Source: Affinundibacterium baiyunense
GTDB taxonomy: Bacteria > Pseudomonadota > Gammaproteobacteria > Burkholderiales > Burkholderiaceae_D
Direction of reading: 5' to 3'
Assembly: GCF_018139645.1 (NCBI RefSeq)
Contig: NZ_JAGSPM010000006.1
Location: 124,001-188,000, forward strand
Length of the DNA: 64,000 nt
Shown here: positions 16,802 through 26,171 of the stretch, piece by piece
Layout of the letters: the number at the start of each line of letters is the position of its first letter
Numbering within the stretch: position 1 is the first letter of the stretch
Notes under the pieces: generated by a model
Database searches by the model: none
Told to the model about the DNA's origin: nothing
Seen by the model: the letters and a program-made list of their open reading frames with translations, nothing else
Translations under genes and position numbers: made by a program

Positions 16802-18033
16802 TAGACCACCGAACCAAGTTTAAAGATTGGTAAATACATGGCAACAACCAAGCCACCGATGATGACACCCAGAATAGCCATAATCATTGGTTCCATTAGG
16901 GCGGATAAGTTAGCGACTGCCTCATCAACTTCTTCTTCATAAAAATCGGCTACTTTGCCCAACATTCCATCTAAAGCACCTGATTCTTCACCAATTGCAA
17001 CCATTTGTGTCACCATGCTAGGGAACACGCCAGCATTTTGCATTGCGACTGTCAAACTAGTACCAGTTGTCACCTCAGTTTGAATTTTAATTGTGGCGTC
17101 GAGATAAACCGCGTTACCAGATGCGCCACCCACAGAATCTAAAGCCTCGACTAAAGGCACACCTGCAGCAAACATCGTTGCTAATGTGCGCGTCCAGCGT
17201 GCTATCGTTGCTTTACGAATCACTGCTCCAAAAATTGGTGCTTGAAGCAACATTCTGTCCATAAAGCGTTGCATTTCCAATGAGCGCTTCCAAGACTGAA
17301 AGAAAAAATAGAGTGCCCCGAAAATGCCGCCAAAAATCAGATACCAATTAGCTACAACAAAATCAGAAATAGCCATAACTAACAGAGTGGGACCGGGTAA
17401 ATCTGCTCCAAAGCTTTTAAATACTTCTTTAAATGCTGGCACGACCCAAATCATAATGACGGCAGTCACAATAAATGCAATCGAAAGAATCGCGATAGGA
17501 TAAGTGAGTGCAGATTTAATCTTAGCTTTAATTGCTAATGTTTTTTCTTTGTAAACCGCTAGGCGCGTTAATAAATCTTCCAAAATACCCGCTTGTTCAC
17601 CAGCCCCGACCAAATTACAAAATAAGGGATCAAAATAAAGCGGGTACTTGCGGAAAGCTTGATTTAAGCTAGTACCAGTTTCGATATCTGCGCGAATATC
17701 AAGCAATAACTTGGAGACAGAAGGGTTGGCATGGCCTTTGCCCACAATATCAAATGATTGAAGCAAAGGGACGCCAGCCTTCATCATCGTTGCCAATTGA
17801 CGAGTGAACAAAGTGATGTCCTTGTCAGTGATTTTTTGACCTGAGCTATAACTTTTCTTTTTGACTTTGGTCACCATCACGCCTTGACGACGTAGCGTGG
17901 CGCTAACAATTGCTTCGCCGCCTGCGCGCAATTCACCTTTGACGGTTTTACCTTGCTTGTCTTTACCTTCCCAAGAATAGAGATTCTCTTTGACTTGCGA
18001 AGATTTGCCGCCTTTACTTGCTGATGTTGCCAT
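16801..18033 (-). CDS. pilC: type IV pilus inner-membrane platform protein PilC
   Basis: Polytopic inner-membrane protein that couples the PilB/PilT motors to pilin assembly. 410 residues with two GspF/T2SSF repeats and three membrane segments (near 180-200, 225-245 and 380-400). Typical phrases are LFTRQLATMMKAGVPLLQ, IGEESGALDGMLGKVADFYE and MEPMIMAILGVIIGGLV. Located 18 bp after pilB and overlapping pilD by one base. Confidence 0.95.
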   Translation of the reverse strand: MATSASKGGKSSQVKENLYSWEGKDKQGKTVKGELRAGGEAIVSATLRRQGVMVTKVKKKSYSSGQKITDKDITLFTRQLATMMKAGVPLLQSFDIVGKGHANPSVSKLLLDIRADIETGTSLNQAFRKYPLYFDPLFCNLVGAGEQAGILEDLLTRLAVYKEKTLAIKAKIKSALTYPIAILSIAFIVTAVIMIWVVPAFKEVFKSFGADLPGPTLLVMAISDFVVANWYLIFGGIFGALYFFFQSWKRSLEMQRFMDRMLLQAPIFGAVIRKATIARWTRTLATMFAAGVPLVEALDSVGGASGNAVYLDATIKIQTEVTTGTSLTVAMQNAGVFPSMVTQMVAIGEESGALDGMLGKVADFYEEEVDEAVANLSALMEPMIMAILGVIIGGLVVAMYLPIFKLGSVV

Positions 18034-18051
18034 CTCGGATTCCTTGTATTT

Positions 18052-19779
18052 TTATTCGTTGGTGCAGCCAAGAACTTCTTCTAAGCTGGTAAGCCCTTGA
18101 CGCACTTTTTGTAAGCCTGAGCGGCGTAGACCTTTGACCCCTTCCGCCTCAGATTGCTGGCGAATCTCGAGGCTGGTGCCATTTGCTAGAATGATTTTTT
18201 CAATTGCTTCAGTAATTGGCATAATTTGATAAATACCAACCCGTCCTTTGTATCCAGAGCCGCTGCATCGCTCGCAGCCGACTGGCCCATAGGGTTTCCA
18301 AGTGCCGTCTAATTCTTCTTCAAGAAAGCCAGCTGCCAATAGAACTTCATCCAAAATTTCCACAGGTTTTTTGCAAGTGCATAAACGCCGCGTCAAGCGT
18401 TGAGCCGTGATCAGAATGACCGACGATGCGATATTGAAAGGCGCCACACCCATATTCATTAACCGCGTTAATGTCGATGGTGCGTCATTGGTATGGAGTG
18501 TAGAGAAAACCATGTGACCAGTTTGTGCTGCTTTAATAGCAATATCCGCTGTTTCTAAGTCACGAATCTCACCCACCATGATAATGTCAGGATCTTGGCG
18601 CAAGAAGGACTTGAGTGCGACTGGGAAGGTTAATCCTGCTTTGTCATTAATATTGACTTGGTTGACACCTGGTAAATTAATCTCTGCTGGATCTTCTGCG
18701 GTAGAAATATTGATCCCCGGTTTGTTGATCACATTTAAACACGTGTATAGCGATACCGTTTTACCTGAGCCAGTTGGGCCCGTGACGAGCACCATGCCGT
18801 ATGGGCGTTGAATTGCGTCTAATAAAATCTCTTTTTGATCTGGATCGTAGCCGAGCGCATCAATACCCATTTGCGCCTGCGACCCATCCAAGATACGCAT
18901 TACGATTTTTTCGCCGAATAGCGTTGGTAGTGTGCTCACACGAAAATCAATCGCTTTACTCGCTGATAGAACGAGCTTCATACGACCATCTTGAGGGACG
19001 CGTTTTTCAGAGATGTCTAGCTTCGAGATGACTTTAATACGAGAGACTAATTTATCTTTGATTGCTAAAGGAGGTTGTGCAATTTCGCGTAATTCCCCGT
19101 CAACGCGGAAGCGAATTCTGTAGAACTTTTCAAACGGTTCAAAATGTAGATCAGACGCCCCCATATTGATCGCGTCAACCAACATCTTTTGCAAAAATTT
19201 AACGACTGGAGCGTCATCAATTTCAGCTGCTTGGGTGTCTACTACGCCGGAGTTGAGATCTTCTTCTTTAAATTCGATGTCGTAGTCGTCGCCAGCTAAA
19301 TCAGAAATCGATTGTTCTGATGTTTTGCTGATTTTATCAATCAGTTTTTGTAGCAAGTCATGCTGAACGATCACAATATCGACGCTGAGACCAGTTTGGA
19401 ACTTTATTTGATCGATGGCGACCGTATTGGTTGGATCGGAAATGCCGATGGAAACTTTGTTTCCTTTTTTAGATAAAGGGATGACGCGTTGAGATTGCAT
19501 CATCTTTGCGTCAATGATCTTTTCTGGCAACATCGACTCATCGAATACACTTAAGTCCAGCTGCGGGTAGCCAAAAGTTTCAGAACAAAAAGTCGCTAAA
19601 TCGCGCGCGTTGATGGCGCCATTTTGTAGCAATCCATCCAAAAAATGGGATTTCTCAATTTGTACCTTTTTCTGTATCGCATCAAGTTGCGCAGCGGTAA
19701 GCAAATTTGCTTGTGCTAAAGCACGCGCTAAGCCCGAGGCAGGCTGAATCGAAGCCGAATTTGGTGGGACAGCTGACAT
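18052..19779 (-). CDS. pilB: type IV pilus extension ATPase PilB
   Basis: Hexameric cytoplasmic ATPase powering pilus extension. 575 residues. N-terminal MshEN/GspE-N domain (about 30-150), then the secretion ATPase core with Walker A VTGPTGSGKTVSL, the Asp box near TAEDPAEINLPGVNQ, Walker B IIMVGEIRDLETA and the His box TGHMVFSTLHTND. A tetra-cysteine zinc site is present (CTCKKP and CERCSGSGYKGR). First gene of the pilB-pilC-pilD-coaE-zapD-yacG run. The ATG has no clear Shine-Dalgarno sequence. No pilin gene lies nearby. Confidence 0.96.
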   Translation of the reverse strand: MSAVPPNSASIQPASGLARALAQANLLTAAQLDAIQKKVQIEKSHFLDGLLQNGAINARDLATFCSETFGYPQLDLSVFDESMLPEKIIDAKMMQSQRVIPLSKKGNKVSIGISDPTNTVAIDQIKFQTGLSVDIVIVQHDLLQKLIDKISKTSEQSISDLAGDDYDIEFKEEDLNSGVVDTQAAEIDDAPVVKFLQKMLVDAINMGASDLHFEPFEKFYRIRFRVDGELREIAQPPLAIKDKLVSRIKVISKLDISEKRVPQDGRMKLVLSASKAIDFRVSTLPTLFGEKIVMRILDGSQAQMGIDALGYDPDQKEILLDAIQRPYGMVLVTGPTGSGKTVSLYTCLNVINKPGINISTAEDPAEINLPGVNQVNINDKAGLTFPVALKSFLRQDPDIIMVGEIRDLETADIAIKAAQTGHMVFSTLHTNDAPSTLTRLMNMGVAPFNIASSVILITAQRLTRRLCTCKKPVEILDEVLLAAGFLEEELDGTWKPYGPVGCERCSGSGYKGRVGIYQIMPITEAIEKIILANGTSLEIRQQSEAEGVKGLRRSGLQKVRQGLTSLEEVLGCTNE

Positions 19780-20183
19780 AATTTTTTATAAGGAAAGAAG
19801 AGGTATCAAAGCTTGCTTTGTGATAATGCAACTAAGTAAGACTTTTGTAAACAGGGATATTGCTTCACGTGCATATGTTTACCCAGTAATTGTTGAGGGA
19901 TTTAGCATCAATTAGCTTACTTTTGTCGTGAACTTACTTCAATCTGCCAGAGATGCGTCCGGCTGTGCTATTGAGTACATGATATTAAATTGGGTCTACG
20001 AACACCTTGCAGTGTCGTATAAACACGATACAGCGAGATAGAACTTGATGATCTCCAACAGCGCTTCATTAATGCCAAAAGCTGGCTGCAGAAGAAATGC
20101 ACGCGCCGTCTTTATGCTCGGCGCGTGACAATTTTGGTGCGGCTTGGTATGCAGAAATCCAAGGTTGCCGAAAGTAGTGTCGC
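19780..20183. other. 404-bp gap between pilB and ispB
   Basis: Must contain the pilB promoter region and the ispB 3' end (both minus strand). A perfect hairpin, CACGCGCCG (20100-20108) with CGGCGCGTG (20119-20127), lies 57 bp after the ispB stop and could be its terminator, though without a good T-run. Two adjacent plus-strand stretches in different frames (about 19929-20042 and 20043-20180) read like protein but match nothing I know. I see no tRNA or other gene. Confidence 0.4.
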
Positions 20184-21185
20184 CTAGTGATTGCGATTCA
20201 CTGCAAGACTGGCGAGGTCGAGTAAAGCCTGTTTAAAAGGTGTATCGGGTAAATCTTGCACCGCTAGTGCAGCTTGTTCTGCCGCCTTATCTGCTTGCGT
20301 TTTGGTGTAGGCCAAGGCTCCAGATTGTGTAATCGCGTGCAATATGGCATCGAATTTTGATTCATCGCCTTCTTCTATACATGCTTTCACTAATGCACGT
20401 TCTTCTGCGCTGCCATTTTTCATCAGAAAGATCAAAGGTAAGGTTGGCTTACCTTCGCGTAAGTCATCACCTACATTTTTCCCGATTTCTTCCGCTTTAC
20501 CAGAATAGTCTAAAACATCGTCAATAAGTTGGAAGGCGGTACCTAGTGAACGTCCATATTCGCCAGCTGCCGAAATTTGCGTTGGACTTGCTCCACTAAT
20601 CAACGCGCCGATTTCCGCAGCGGCTTCGAATAGCTTTGCTGTTTTGCAGCGAATCACCTCTAAATAGCGCTCTTCGGTGACATCTGGATCATGCATGTTC
20701 AGTAATTGCAAAACTTCACCCTCGGCAATTACATTTGTCGCATCTGCCAAAATTTGCATAATTTGCATGCTGTTGATAGACACCATCATTTGAAACGCGC
20801 GTGAGTATAGGAAATCGCCTACCAAGACAGAAGCAGCATTGCCAAATAAGGCGTTTGCAGTTTGTCGTCCACGTCGCATTGACGATTCGTCAACTACATC
20901 ATCATGCAATAGGGTTGCGGTGTGAATGAATTCGACAATTGCAGCTAAATCGTAGTGGTACTTGCCTTGGTAGCCATAAGCATTTGCCATCAGTAGGACC
21001 AACACGGGGCGTATGCGCTTGCCGCCCGCATTAATAATGTATTCAGAAATTTGACTAACAAGCGCTACATCGGAATGCAACTGTTGGCGTATGACCAAGT
21101 TCACTGCATCCATTTCAGGAGCGATTAGTTGATTAATAGAGTTTTGGTTGGGCGTGGCAGACAAGGGCGTATCCTGCAATAGCAA
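20184..21185 (-). CDS. ispB: octaprenyl diphosphate synthase (IspB-type polyprenyl synthase)
   Basis: Trans-prenyltransferase making the ubiquinone side chain from FPP and IPP. 333 residues. First aspartate-rich motif in LLHDDVVDESSMRRG, second in LIDDVLDYSGK, with the usual GGKRIRPVLVLL near residue 53. Divergently placed relative to rplU-rpmA as in most Burkholderiales, but a glycosidase gene sits between here. Exact chain length is inferred from the family, not from sequence. Confidence 0.93.
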   Translation of the reverse strand: MLLQDTPLSATPNQNSINQLIAPEMDAVNLVIRQQLHSDVALVSQISEYIINAGGKRIRPVLVLLMANAYGYQGKYHYDLAAIVEFIHTATLLHDDVVDESSMRRGRQTANALFGNAASVLVGDFLYSRAFQMMVSINSMQIMQILADATNVIAEGEVLQLLNMHDPDVTEERYLEVIRCKTAKLFEAAAEIGALISGASPTQISAAGEYGRSLGTAFQLIDDVLDYSGKAEEIGKNVGDDLREGKPTLPLIFLMKNGSAEERALVKACIEEGDESKFDAILHAITQSGALAYTKTQADKAAEQAALAVQDLPDTPFKQALLDLASLAVNRNH

Positions 21186-21450
21186 AGTTAAAATGTGGCG
21201 TGATTATACGATGTCAGAGGAGGGCTGCACAAAAACTCAGAAAAACCAGCAGAGTTTTACTCACCTGAAATCAGCATTTTTCATAGAATCTTGTCACACA
21301 TCAAAGACTTTCATTCTAGTAAATCAGCGATCTATGGGATTACTTGATCAAGTTAAGCTAAGTCAAAACCCTAATTGTTTCCTTTGGGAATTAAGTGAAC
21401 TATCCGTCTTGTTGATTTTTGATTGTAGTGTTTCGATTGAATGAAAGAAG

Positions 21451-22446
21451 ATGAGATTTATGCATTGTCGCTGGATAGTTTTGTACTTGGTCGGACTGAC
21501 TTTTTTATTTCTGAGTGCGCAAGCACACGCGCAAAAACCGCAAGTTGTTGGCTGGATTCCAGTCTACGGCGTAGAAAAATCTATGCAAGCCTTGCAAGAA
21601 AATCCCCATATAGCGAAAGGACTCACACGTATAGGACTGCAGTTTTGGAATCCATCTCCAGACGGCAAAAGTGTAGTGTTGGCACCCGTCGACAAAAGTG
21701 GGCGACGTCTGATGCCAGCGGATGTGAAGAGAGTTATTGCATGGGCTAAGCGGCATCAAATACAAGTTTTATTAACCGTATATAACAATTCGCAGGTATT
21801 GAATCATTGGGATTGGTCTCTTGCACAGCGTGCATTTCGTGATCACCCCAATGAATTTATTGCTTCTTTGATTGCCGTGATGAACGAATACAGCTTAGAT
21901 GGTGTGGATTTGGACTTGGAAGGAGAGGGTGATTTTGAAGGCGATCGGGCTTCTTATGCGAAGTTTGTGCGTAGTTTAAGTGCAGCTTTAAAGAAACAGC
22001 AGAAATTATTGACGATAGATAGTTTCCATAGTCCTTGTGCGAACGCACCGAATATGGCGTGGTGGGGGGATTGGTTGGGCTATGTTGATGCAATTCATAG
22101 TATGGGCTATCAAGATCTTTATGAAGGTAGTACCGCAAGTTTTCGACCCGAAGGTAAAACCGTGTGTGAAAATGGTGCCGCAATCTTTCGATACAGTTGG
22201 CAATTGGCATATGGTCAGCGTTTGGGATATCGCGCTGATCAAATCGTAATGGGCTTTCCAACTTGGCTAGCGAAGTGGGGTGAGGGTGGCTTGGGTGCAA
22301 CGATTAGCGCGCATTTACGCGAGGTTGAAGTGCTGGGAGCCGGTGTCGCATTGTGGGATTTGCAATTAAGTGCAGCGGAATGGCGAACCCCGCAATCTTG
22401 GGCGCAATTGCAAAGGCTAAGATCTCACAAGTCTAGAGTTAGATAA
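21451..22446 (+). CDS. exported GH18-type glycosidase
   Basis: Probable secreted or periplasmic glycoside hydrolase family 18 protein (chitinase or peptidoglycan/GlcNAc-acting type). 331 residues with a signal peptide ending near SAQAHA (about residue 27). The core GH18 motif DGVDLDLEG is intact: Asp150 to the catalytic acid Glu157, then GDFEGDRASYAKFVRSLSAAL as expected of the TIM barrel. Later barrel strands include VDAIHSMGYQD and ADQIVMGFPTW, and a tryptophan near the end may line the cleft. No carbohydrate-binding module is seen. A second ATG at 21460 has better spacing to AAGAAG. Substrate unknown. It is inserted between ispB and rplU, which are normally neighbours. Confidence 0.8.
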   Translation: MRFMHCRWIVLYLVGLTFLFLSAQAHAQKPQVVGWIPVYGVEKSMQALQENPHIAKGLTRIGLQFWNPSPDGKSVVLAPVDKSGRRLMPADVKRVIAWAKRHQIQVLLTVYNNSQVLNHWDWSLAQRAFRDHPNEFIASLIAVMNEYSLDGVDLDLEGEGDFEGDRASYAKFVRSLSAALKKQQKLLTIDSFHSPCANAPNMAWWGDWLGYVDAIHSMGYQDLYEGSTASFRPEGKTVCENGAAIFRYSWQLAYGQRLGYRADQIVMGFPTWLAKWGEGGLGATISAHLREVEVLGAGVALWDLQLSAAEWRTPQSWAQLQRLRSHKSRVR

Positions 22447-22536
22447 ATAGTTACAAACCGTAAGACACAGATGCTGAAATCTCGCTCTAACTTAAGCTTA
22501 GTATAGTCTTGCTGCTGAAAATTTACGCAAAAGTCT

Positions 22537-22565
22537 TTGACCGACGTCGGCAAGCTATGTATAAT
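22537..22565 (+). promoter_or_regulatory. sigma-70 promoter of rplU-rpmA
   Basis: TTGACC (22537-22542), a 17-bp spacer and a perfect TATAAT (22560-22565). The predicted start near 22572 leaves a 75-base leader before rplU. Confidence 0.8.
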
Positions 22566-22571
22566 CCGCAG

Positions 22572-22617
22572 TTCCCTTGATTTTTTGTTGGCGATGTCAA
22601 AAAAGAGTTTCAGGGAA
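22572..22617 (+). promoter_or_regulatory. structured 5' leader of rplU
   Basis: The predicted transcript begins with a long hairpin: TTCCCTTGA (22572-22580) with TCAGGGAA (22610-22617), enclosing TTTTTTG (22581-22587) with CAAAAAA (22598-22604). Such a leader could serve ribosomal-protein autoregulation. No known leader class is recognised. Confidence 0.45.
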
Positions 22618-22646
22618 TTCCTATTATTTATTTGATGAGGTTTCAC

Positions 22647-22958
22647 ATGTACGCGGTCATAAAAACCGGTGGCAAACAATATAAAGTTGTCGCTGGTGAA
22701 AAACTTAAAGTAGAACAGATACCTGCAGACATTGGCTCCGAAATCACCATTGATCAAGTACTCGCTATGGGTGCTGGAGAAACAATTAAGTTTGGTACTC
22801 CATTGGTCGCAGGTGCTACGGTGCTGGCTAAGGTAATCGACCACGGTCGTCACGACAAAGTTCGCATTTTCAAAATGCGTCGTCGTAAGCATTACCAAAA
22901 GCGCCAAGGTCATCGCCAAAATTACACTGAACTGCAAATCGTTTCTATCAACGGTTAA
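22647..22958 (+). CDS. rplU: 50S ribosomal protein L21
   Basis: Binds 23S rRNA in the large subunit. 103 residues from the ATG at 22647, starting [14 protein letters not shown], which is the family start; the frame also opens 15 bases upstream but GAGG before 22647 decides the start. C-terminal region [17 protein letters not shown] is typical. Followed after 53 bp by rpmA. Confidence 0.97.
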   Translation: MYAVIKTGGKQYKVVAGEKLKVEQIPADIGSEITIDQVLAMGAGETIKFGTPLVAGATVLAKVIDHGRHDKVRIFKMRRRKHYQKRQGHRQNYTELQIVSING

Positions 22959-23011
22959 TTTTAACTGTTCATTAACGTAAGCAATTTCACTAGATTTCAA
23001 GGAGCTATTAA

Positions 23012-23269
23012 ATGGCACATAAAAAAGGCGGCGGCACCACGCGCAACGGCCGTGACTCAGAGTCAAAACGCTTAGGCGTTAAAGTTTACGGCGGCCAAGC
23101 TATCAATGCTGGCGGTATCATTGTTCGTCAACGCGGTACAAAAGTACACGCAGGTGAAGGCGTTGGTATGGGTAAAGATCACACTTTGTACGCTTTGGTA
23201 ACAGGCAAAGTACAATTTGTAATCAAAGGCGCATTGAAGCGTCAAACAGTAACAGTTGTTGCTGCTTAA
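23012..23269 (+). CDS. rpmA: 50S ribosomal protein L27
   Basis: Large-subunit protein whose N-terminal tail reaches the peptidyl transferase centre. 85 residues, starting [20 protein letters not shown], the standard L27 sequence. AAGGAG lies 8-9 bases before the ATG. In operon with rplU and closed by a strong terminator. Confidence 0.98.
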   Translation: MAHKKGGGTTRNGRDSESKRLGVKVYGGQAINAGGIIVRQRGTKVHAGEGVGMGKDHTLYALVTGKVQFVIKGALKRQTVTVVAA

Positions 23270-23308
23270 TTTAAGCTGACAACTTGCTGTAAGCGCAAGC
23301 TTAAAAAA

Positions 23309-23335
23309 AGGCTCTGCCATAGGTAGAGCCTTTTT
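23309..23335 (+). terminator. rho-independent terminator after rpmA
   Basis: AGGCTCTGCC (23309-23318) pairs with GGTAGAGCCT (23322-23331) around a 3-base loop, followed by TTTTT; an A-run precedes it. The 270 bases from here to obgE show only a small GGCT-GAAA-AGCC hairpin near 23575 and no gene I can support. Confidence 0.9.
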
Positions 23336-23607
23336 AGTTTTCAGAATAGGTACGGGAGATAAGTTGATCCCTACTCAGTTAAATGATGGTATGAATCATC
23401 GATGCTGGTAGTAATTGCTACTAGCTTATTTTGTCTTAGAACATTGTCTATTGCTGCGAGCGAAATAAAGCCGCACAATAAATTGTTCAGACTCTCAATT
23501 CGTAATTGCCCAGTGTTCGGTGTGAAGCGCGTCTGTTTAATGTAGATGCCACCAAAAGAAAGACTGGGATTCAAGGCTGAAAAGCCCTTTCGTTTAGGCG
23601 GCAAAAC

Positions 23608-24717
23608 ATGAAATTTATTGACGAAGCAAGAATCGAAGTCATTGCAGGTGATGGCGGCAACGGTGTTGCCTCTTTCTGCCGTGAAAAGTTCCGTCCATTT
23701 GGCGGCCCCGATGGTGGTGACGGTGGCAAAGGTGGCAGTATTTATGCCGTTGGCGACCGTAACATCAACACACTAGTTGACTTCCGCTACTCCAAATTAC
23801 ACAAAGCCAAAGATGGTGAAAACGGTCGTGGCGCAGATTGCTACGGCAAAGGTGCAGACGATATTCGTTTGCGTATGCCAGTTGGTACCTTGATTGTTGA
23901 TCGCAATACCGATGAAGTCATCGCCGATATTACCGAACACGGCCAAGAAGTTTTGTTGGCGCGTGGTGGTGAAGGTGGCTGGGGCAATATCCATTTTAAA
24001 TCCTCGACGAATCGCGCACCGCGTCAGCGTAGCGATGGTAAAGAAGGTGAACGTCGCGAACTCAAACTTGAATTGAAAGTCTTGGCCGATGTGGGTTTAT
24101 TGGGTTTGCCGAATGCGGGTAAATCAACTTTCATTACGGCAGTGTCGAATGCACGCCCGAAAATCGCCGATTATCCATTTACCACTTTGCACCCTAACTT
24201 AGGTATGGTTCGCGTTAGTCACGAAAAGAGTTTCGTGATAGCGGATATCCCAGGTTTGATCGAAGGTGCAGCGGATGGTGTTGGTCTCGGCGTACAATTC
24301 TTGAAGCACTTGCAACGTACTGGTTTGCTGTTGCATATCGTCGATTTGGCTCCGTTTGATGAAGGTGCAGATCCGGTCAAAGATGCGAAAGCCTTGATCA
24401 AGGAATTGCAAAAATACGATGAAACACTGGCAGACAAACCACGTTGGTTAGTGTTGAATAAACTTGATGTGTTGAGTGAAGAAGAACGTAAAAAACGTGT
24501 TAAGGATTTCGTCAAGCGTTTCGGTTGGAAAGGCCCTGTGTTCGAAATCTCTGCTTTGAGTCATGAAGGTTGCCAAGCATTGATCAATGACATCTACGTG
24601 CATTTGGAAGAAAAACGCACGGCCGAGCAGCGCTCGCAAGAAACCCAAATGAAAGAAGAAGCGCAGGGAATTTTGTCGATCGATCCAGATGATCCACGCT
24701 TTAAAGTGATTGATTAA
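23608..24717 (+). CDS. obgE: Obg-family GTPase ObgE/CgtA
   Basis: Ribosome-associated GTPase in 50S assembly and stress control. 369 residues. The glycine-rich Obg fold (about 1-158) contains [15 protein letters not shown] and RGGEGGWGN; the G domain has G1 GLPNAGKST, switch [13 protein letters not shown]3 DIPGLIEGA and G4 NKLD. The short acidic C-terminus ends in [11 protein letters not shown]. Third member of the rplU-rpmA-obgE order but separated from rpmA by a terminator, so it is probably transcribed on its own. Confidence 0.97.
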   Translation: MKFIDEARIEVIAGDGGNGVASFCREKFRPFGGPDGGDGGKGGSIYAVGDRNINTLVDFRYSKLHKAKDGENGRGADCYGKGADDIRLRMPVGTLIVDRNTDEVIADITEHGQEVLLARGGEGGWGNIHFKSSTNRAPRQRSDGKEGERRELKLELKVLADVGLLGLPNAGKSTFITAVSNARPKIADYPFTTLHPNLGMVRVSHEKSFVIADIPGLIEGAADGVGLGVQFLKHLQRTGLLLHIVDLAPFDEGADPVKDAKALIKELQKYDETLADKPRWLVLNKLDVLSEEERKKRVKDFVKRFGWKGPVFEISALSHEGCQALINDIYVHLEEKRTAEQRSQETQMKEEAQGILSIDPDDPRFKVID

Positions 24718-24750
24718 TCTCTGATTAATCGTACTTAATTTGATATAAAA

Positions 24751-24775
24751 AGAGCCGACTTGTTCGGCTCTTTTT
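24751..24775 (+). terminator. rho-independent terminator after obgE
   Basis: AGAGCCGA (24751-24758) pairs with TCGGCTCT (24764-24771), followed by a run of T, 33 bp after the obgE stop. Confidence 0.9.
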
Positions 24776-24811
24776 GTTTTTAGTTTGACGATAAGTGTGT
24801 TTGTGTGCTTC

Positions 24812-24881
24812 GTTCGGAATAAAATTCCGCAAATTAAAATAAATCAGAATAATGTATAATTAAAGTCATTAAATTCCGAAT
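24812..24881 (+). promoter_or_regulatory. proB promoter region with repeated ATTCCG palindromes
   Basis: A TATAAT at 24855-24860 is the likely -10; the -35 is weak. It is flanked by CGGAAT-AAA-ATTCCG (24815-24829) and by ATTCCGAAT (24873-24881), the latter complementary to the upstream half site. This looks like an operator arrangement, but the regulator is unknown. proB has no visible Shine-Dalgarno sequence. Confidence 0.4.
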
Positions 24882-24902
24882 GAAAATTAATTTATTATTC
24901 TC

Positions 24903-26021
24903 ATGCAATCTCAAATTCAAAACGCCAAGCGTATCATCATTAAAGTCGGTTCATCTCTAGTCACGAATGAAGGTCGCGGTCTCGACCGGGTCGCGATTGC
25001 CAATTGGGCGCAACAGATTGCTGCTTTGCGCGATCTTGGTAAAGAGGTCGTTCTAGTTAGTTCGGGGGCGATTGCTGAGGGGCGTCAACGTTTGGGTTTT
25101 GAGACGCGACCTACCGGCGTGCATGAGTTACAGGCTTGTGCTGCTGTAGGTCAGATGGGGCTGGCACAGATTTATGAGACGAGCTTTCGTGCGCATGGCT
25201 TAGGAACGGCACAAATCTTATTGACCCATGCAGATTTAGCAGATCGTGAGCGTTATCTAAATGCACGTTCGACCCTCACAACCTTGTTGGGATTGGGGAT
25301 TGTTCCTGTGATTAATGAGAATGACACCGTGGTCACGGATGAGATCAAATTCGGTGATAACGATACTCTCGCTGCATTGGTGGCGAATTTAGTCGAGGCG
25401 GATGCCCTCATTATTTTGACCGATCAACGTGGGCTTTATACAGCTGATCCGCGCAAAAATCCTGATGCCGAATTTGTTCATCAGGCGAGGGCTGGTGATG
25501 CGGCTCTGGAATTGATGGCAGGTGGTGCTGGAAGCCAAGTTGGTACTGGCGGTATGCTGACAAAAATTATTGCAGCAAAGCGTGCTGCACGTTCTGGTGC
25601 ACATACGGTAATTGCGTGGGGGCGAGAGCAAAACGTGTTGGTGCGCTTAGCCAAAGGCGAAGCAATAGGCACGGAATTACGATCCGATATGGCACCATTA
25701 GCCGCGCGCAAACAATGGATGATGGATCACTTGCAAACTTCAGGACAATTCATATTGGATGCAGGTGCGGTGCTTAAATTGCGTGATGAAGGCAAGTCTT
25801 TATTGGCGATTGGTGTCTGTGAGGTACGAGGTGAGTTTGGACGTGGTGCAGTGGTCAGTTGCATTGATGAGCAAGGTCGTGTAATTGCAAAAGGCCTGAC
25901 TAATTACACTAGTGGTGACGCGCGCAGAATTATGCGCCGAGCTTCGGCTGACATCGAAAGTATTTTGGGATTTGTTGAAGAACCTGAGTTGATTCACCGC
26001 GACAATCTTGTCGTCATGTAG
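24903..26021 (+). CDS. proB: glutamate 5-kinase
   Basis: First step of proline synthesis: ATP-dependent phosphorylation of glutamate, feedback-inhibited by proline. 372 residues with an amino-acid kinase domain (about 5-255; [54 protein letters not shown]) and a C-terminal PUA domain (about 275-370). Usually downstream of obgE, as here. The gene proA is not adjacent. Confidence 0.96.
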   Translation: MQSQIQNAKRIIIKVGSSLVTNEGRGLDRVAIANWAQQIAALRDLGKEVVLVSSGAIAEGRQRLGFETRPTGVHELQACAAVGQMGLAQIYETSFRAHGLGTAQILLTHADLADRERYLNARSTLTTLLGLGIVPVINENDTVVTDEIKFGDNDTLAALVANLVEADALIILTDQRGLYTADPRKNPDAEFVHQARAGDAALELMAGGAGSQVGTGGMLTKIIAAKRAARSGAHTVIAWGREQNVLVRLAKGEAIGTELRSDMAPLAARKQWMMDHLQTSGQFILDAGAVLKLRDEGKSLLAIGVCEVRGEFGRGAVVSCIDEQGRVIAKGLTNYTSGDARRIMRRASADIESILGFVEEPELIHRDNLVVM

Positions 26022-26073
26022 GCCATTGCTAGGTCATTTGAGACTGTTACGTGATTTCCACAAATGTGTTTGA

Positions 26074-26113
26074 CGTGAATTGTGTGAGTCAGACCGATCA
26101 CACACAATTCACG
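26074..26113. terminator. long hairpin between proB and the PsiF-type gene
   Basis: CGTGAATTGTGTG (26074-26086) pairs perfectly with CACACAATTCACG (26101-26113). It lies between convergent genes and probably acts as a terminator for either strand, although T-runs are short. Confidence 0.65.
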
Positions 26114-26171
26114 CTTTAGCTTATTTGCCTTAATCGGTGACTATGCGATTGCCGCGCGGTCACTACGGTAT

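Noticed and set aside
22425..23066. 213-codon minus-strand frame across rplU
   Set aside because: Lies antisense to the well-supported rplU gene and its promoter; a shadow frame.
23371..23604. 77-codon minus-strand frame between rpmA and obgE
   Set aside because: No ribosome binding site, no recognisable family, and it occupies the expected obgE promoter region.
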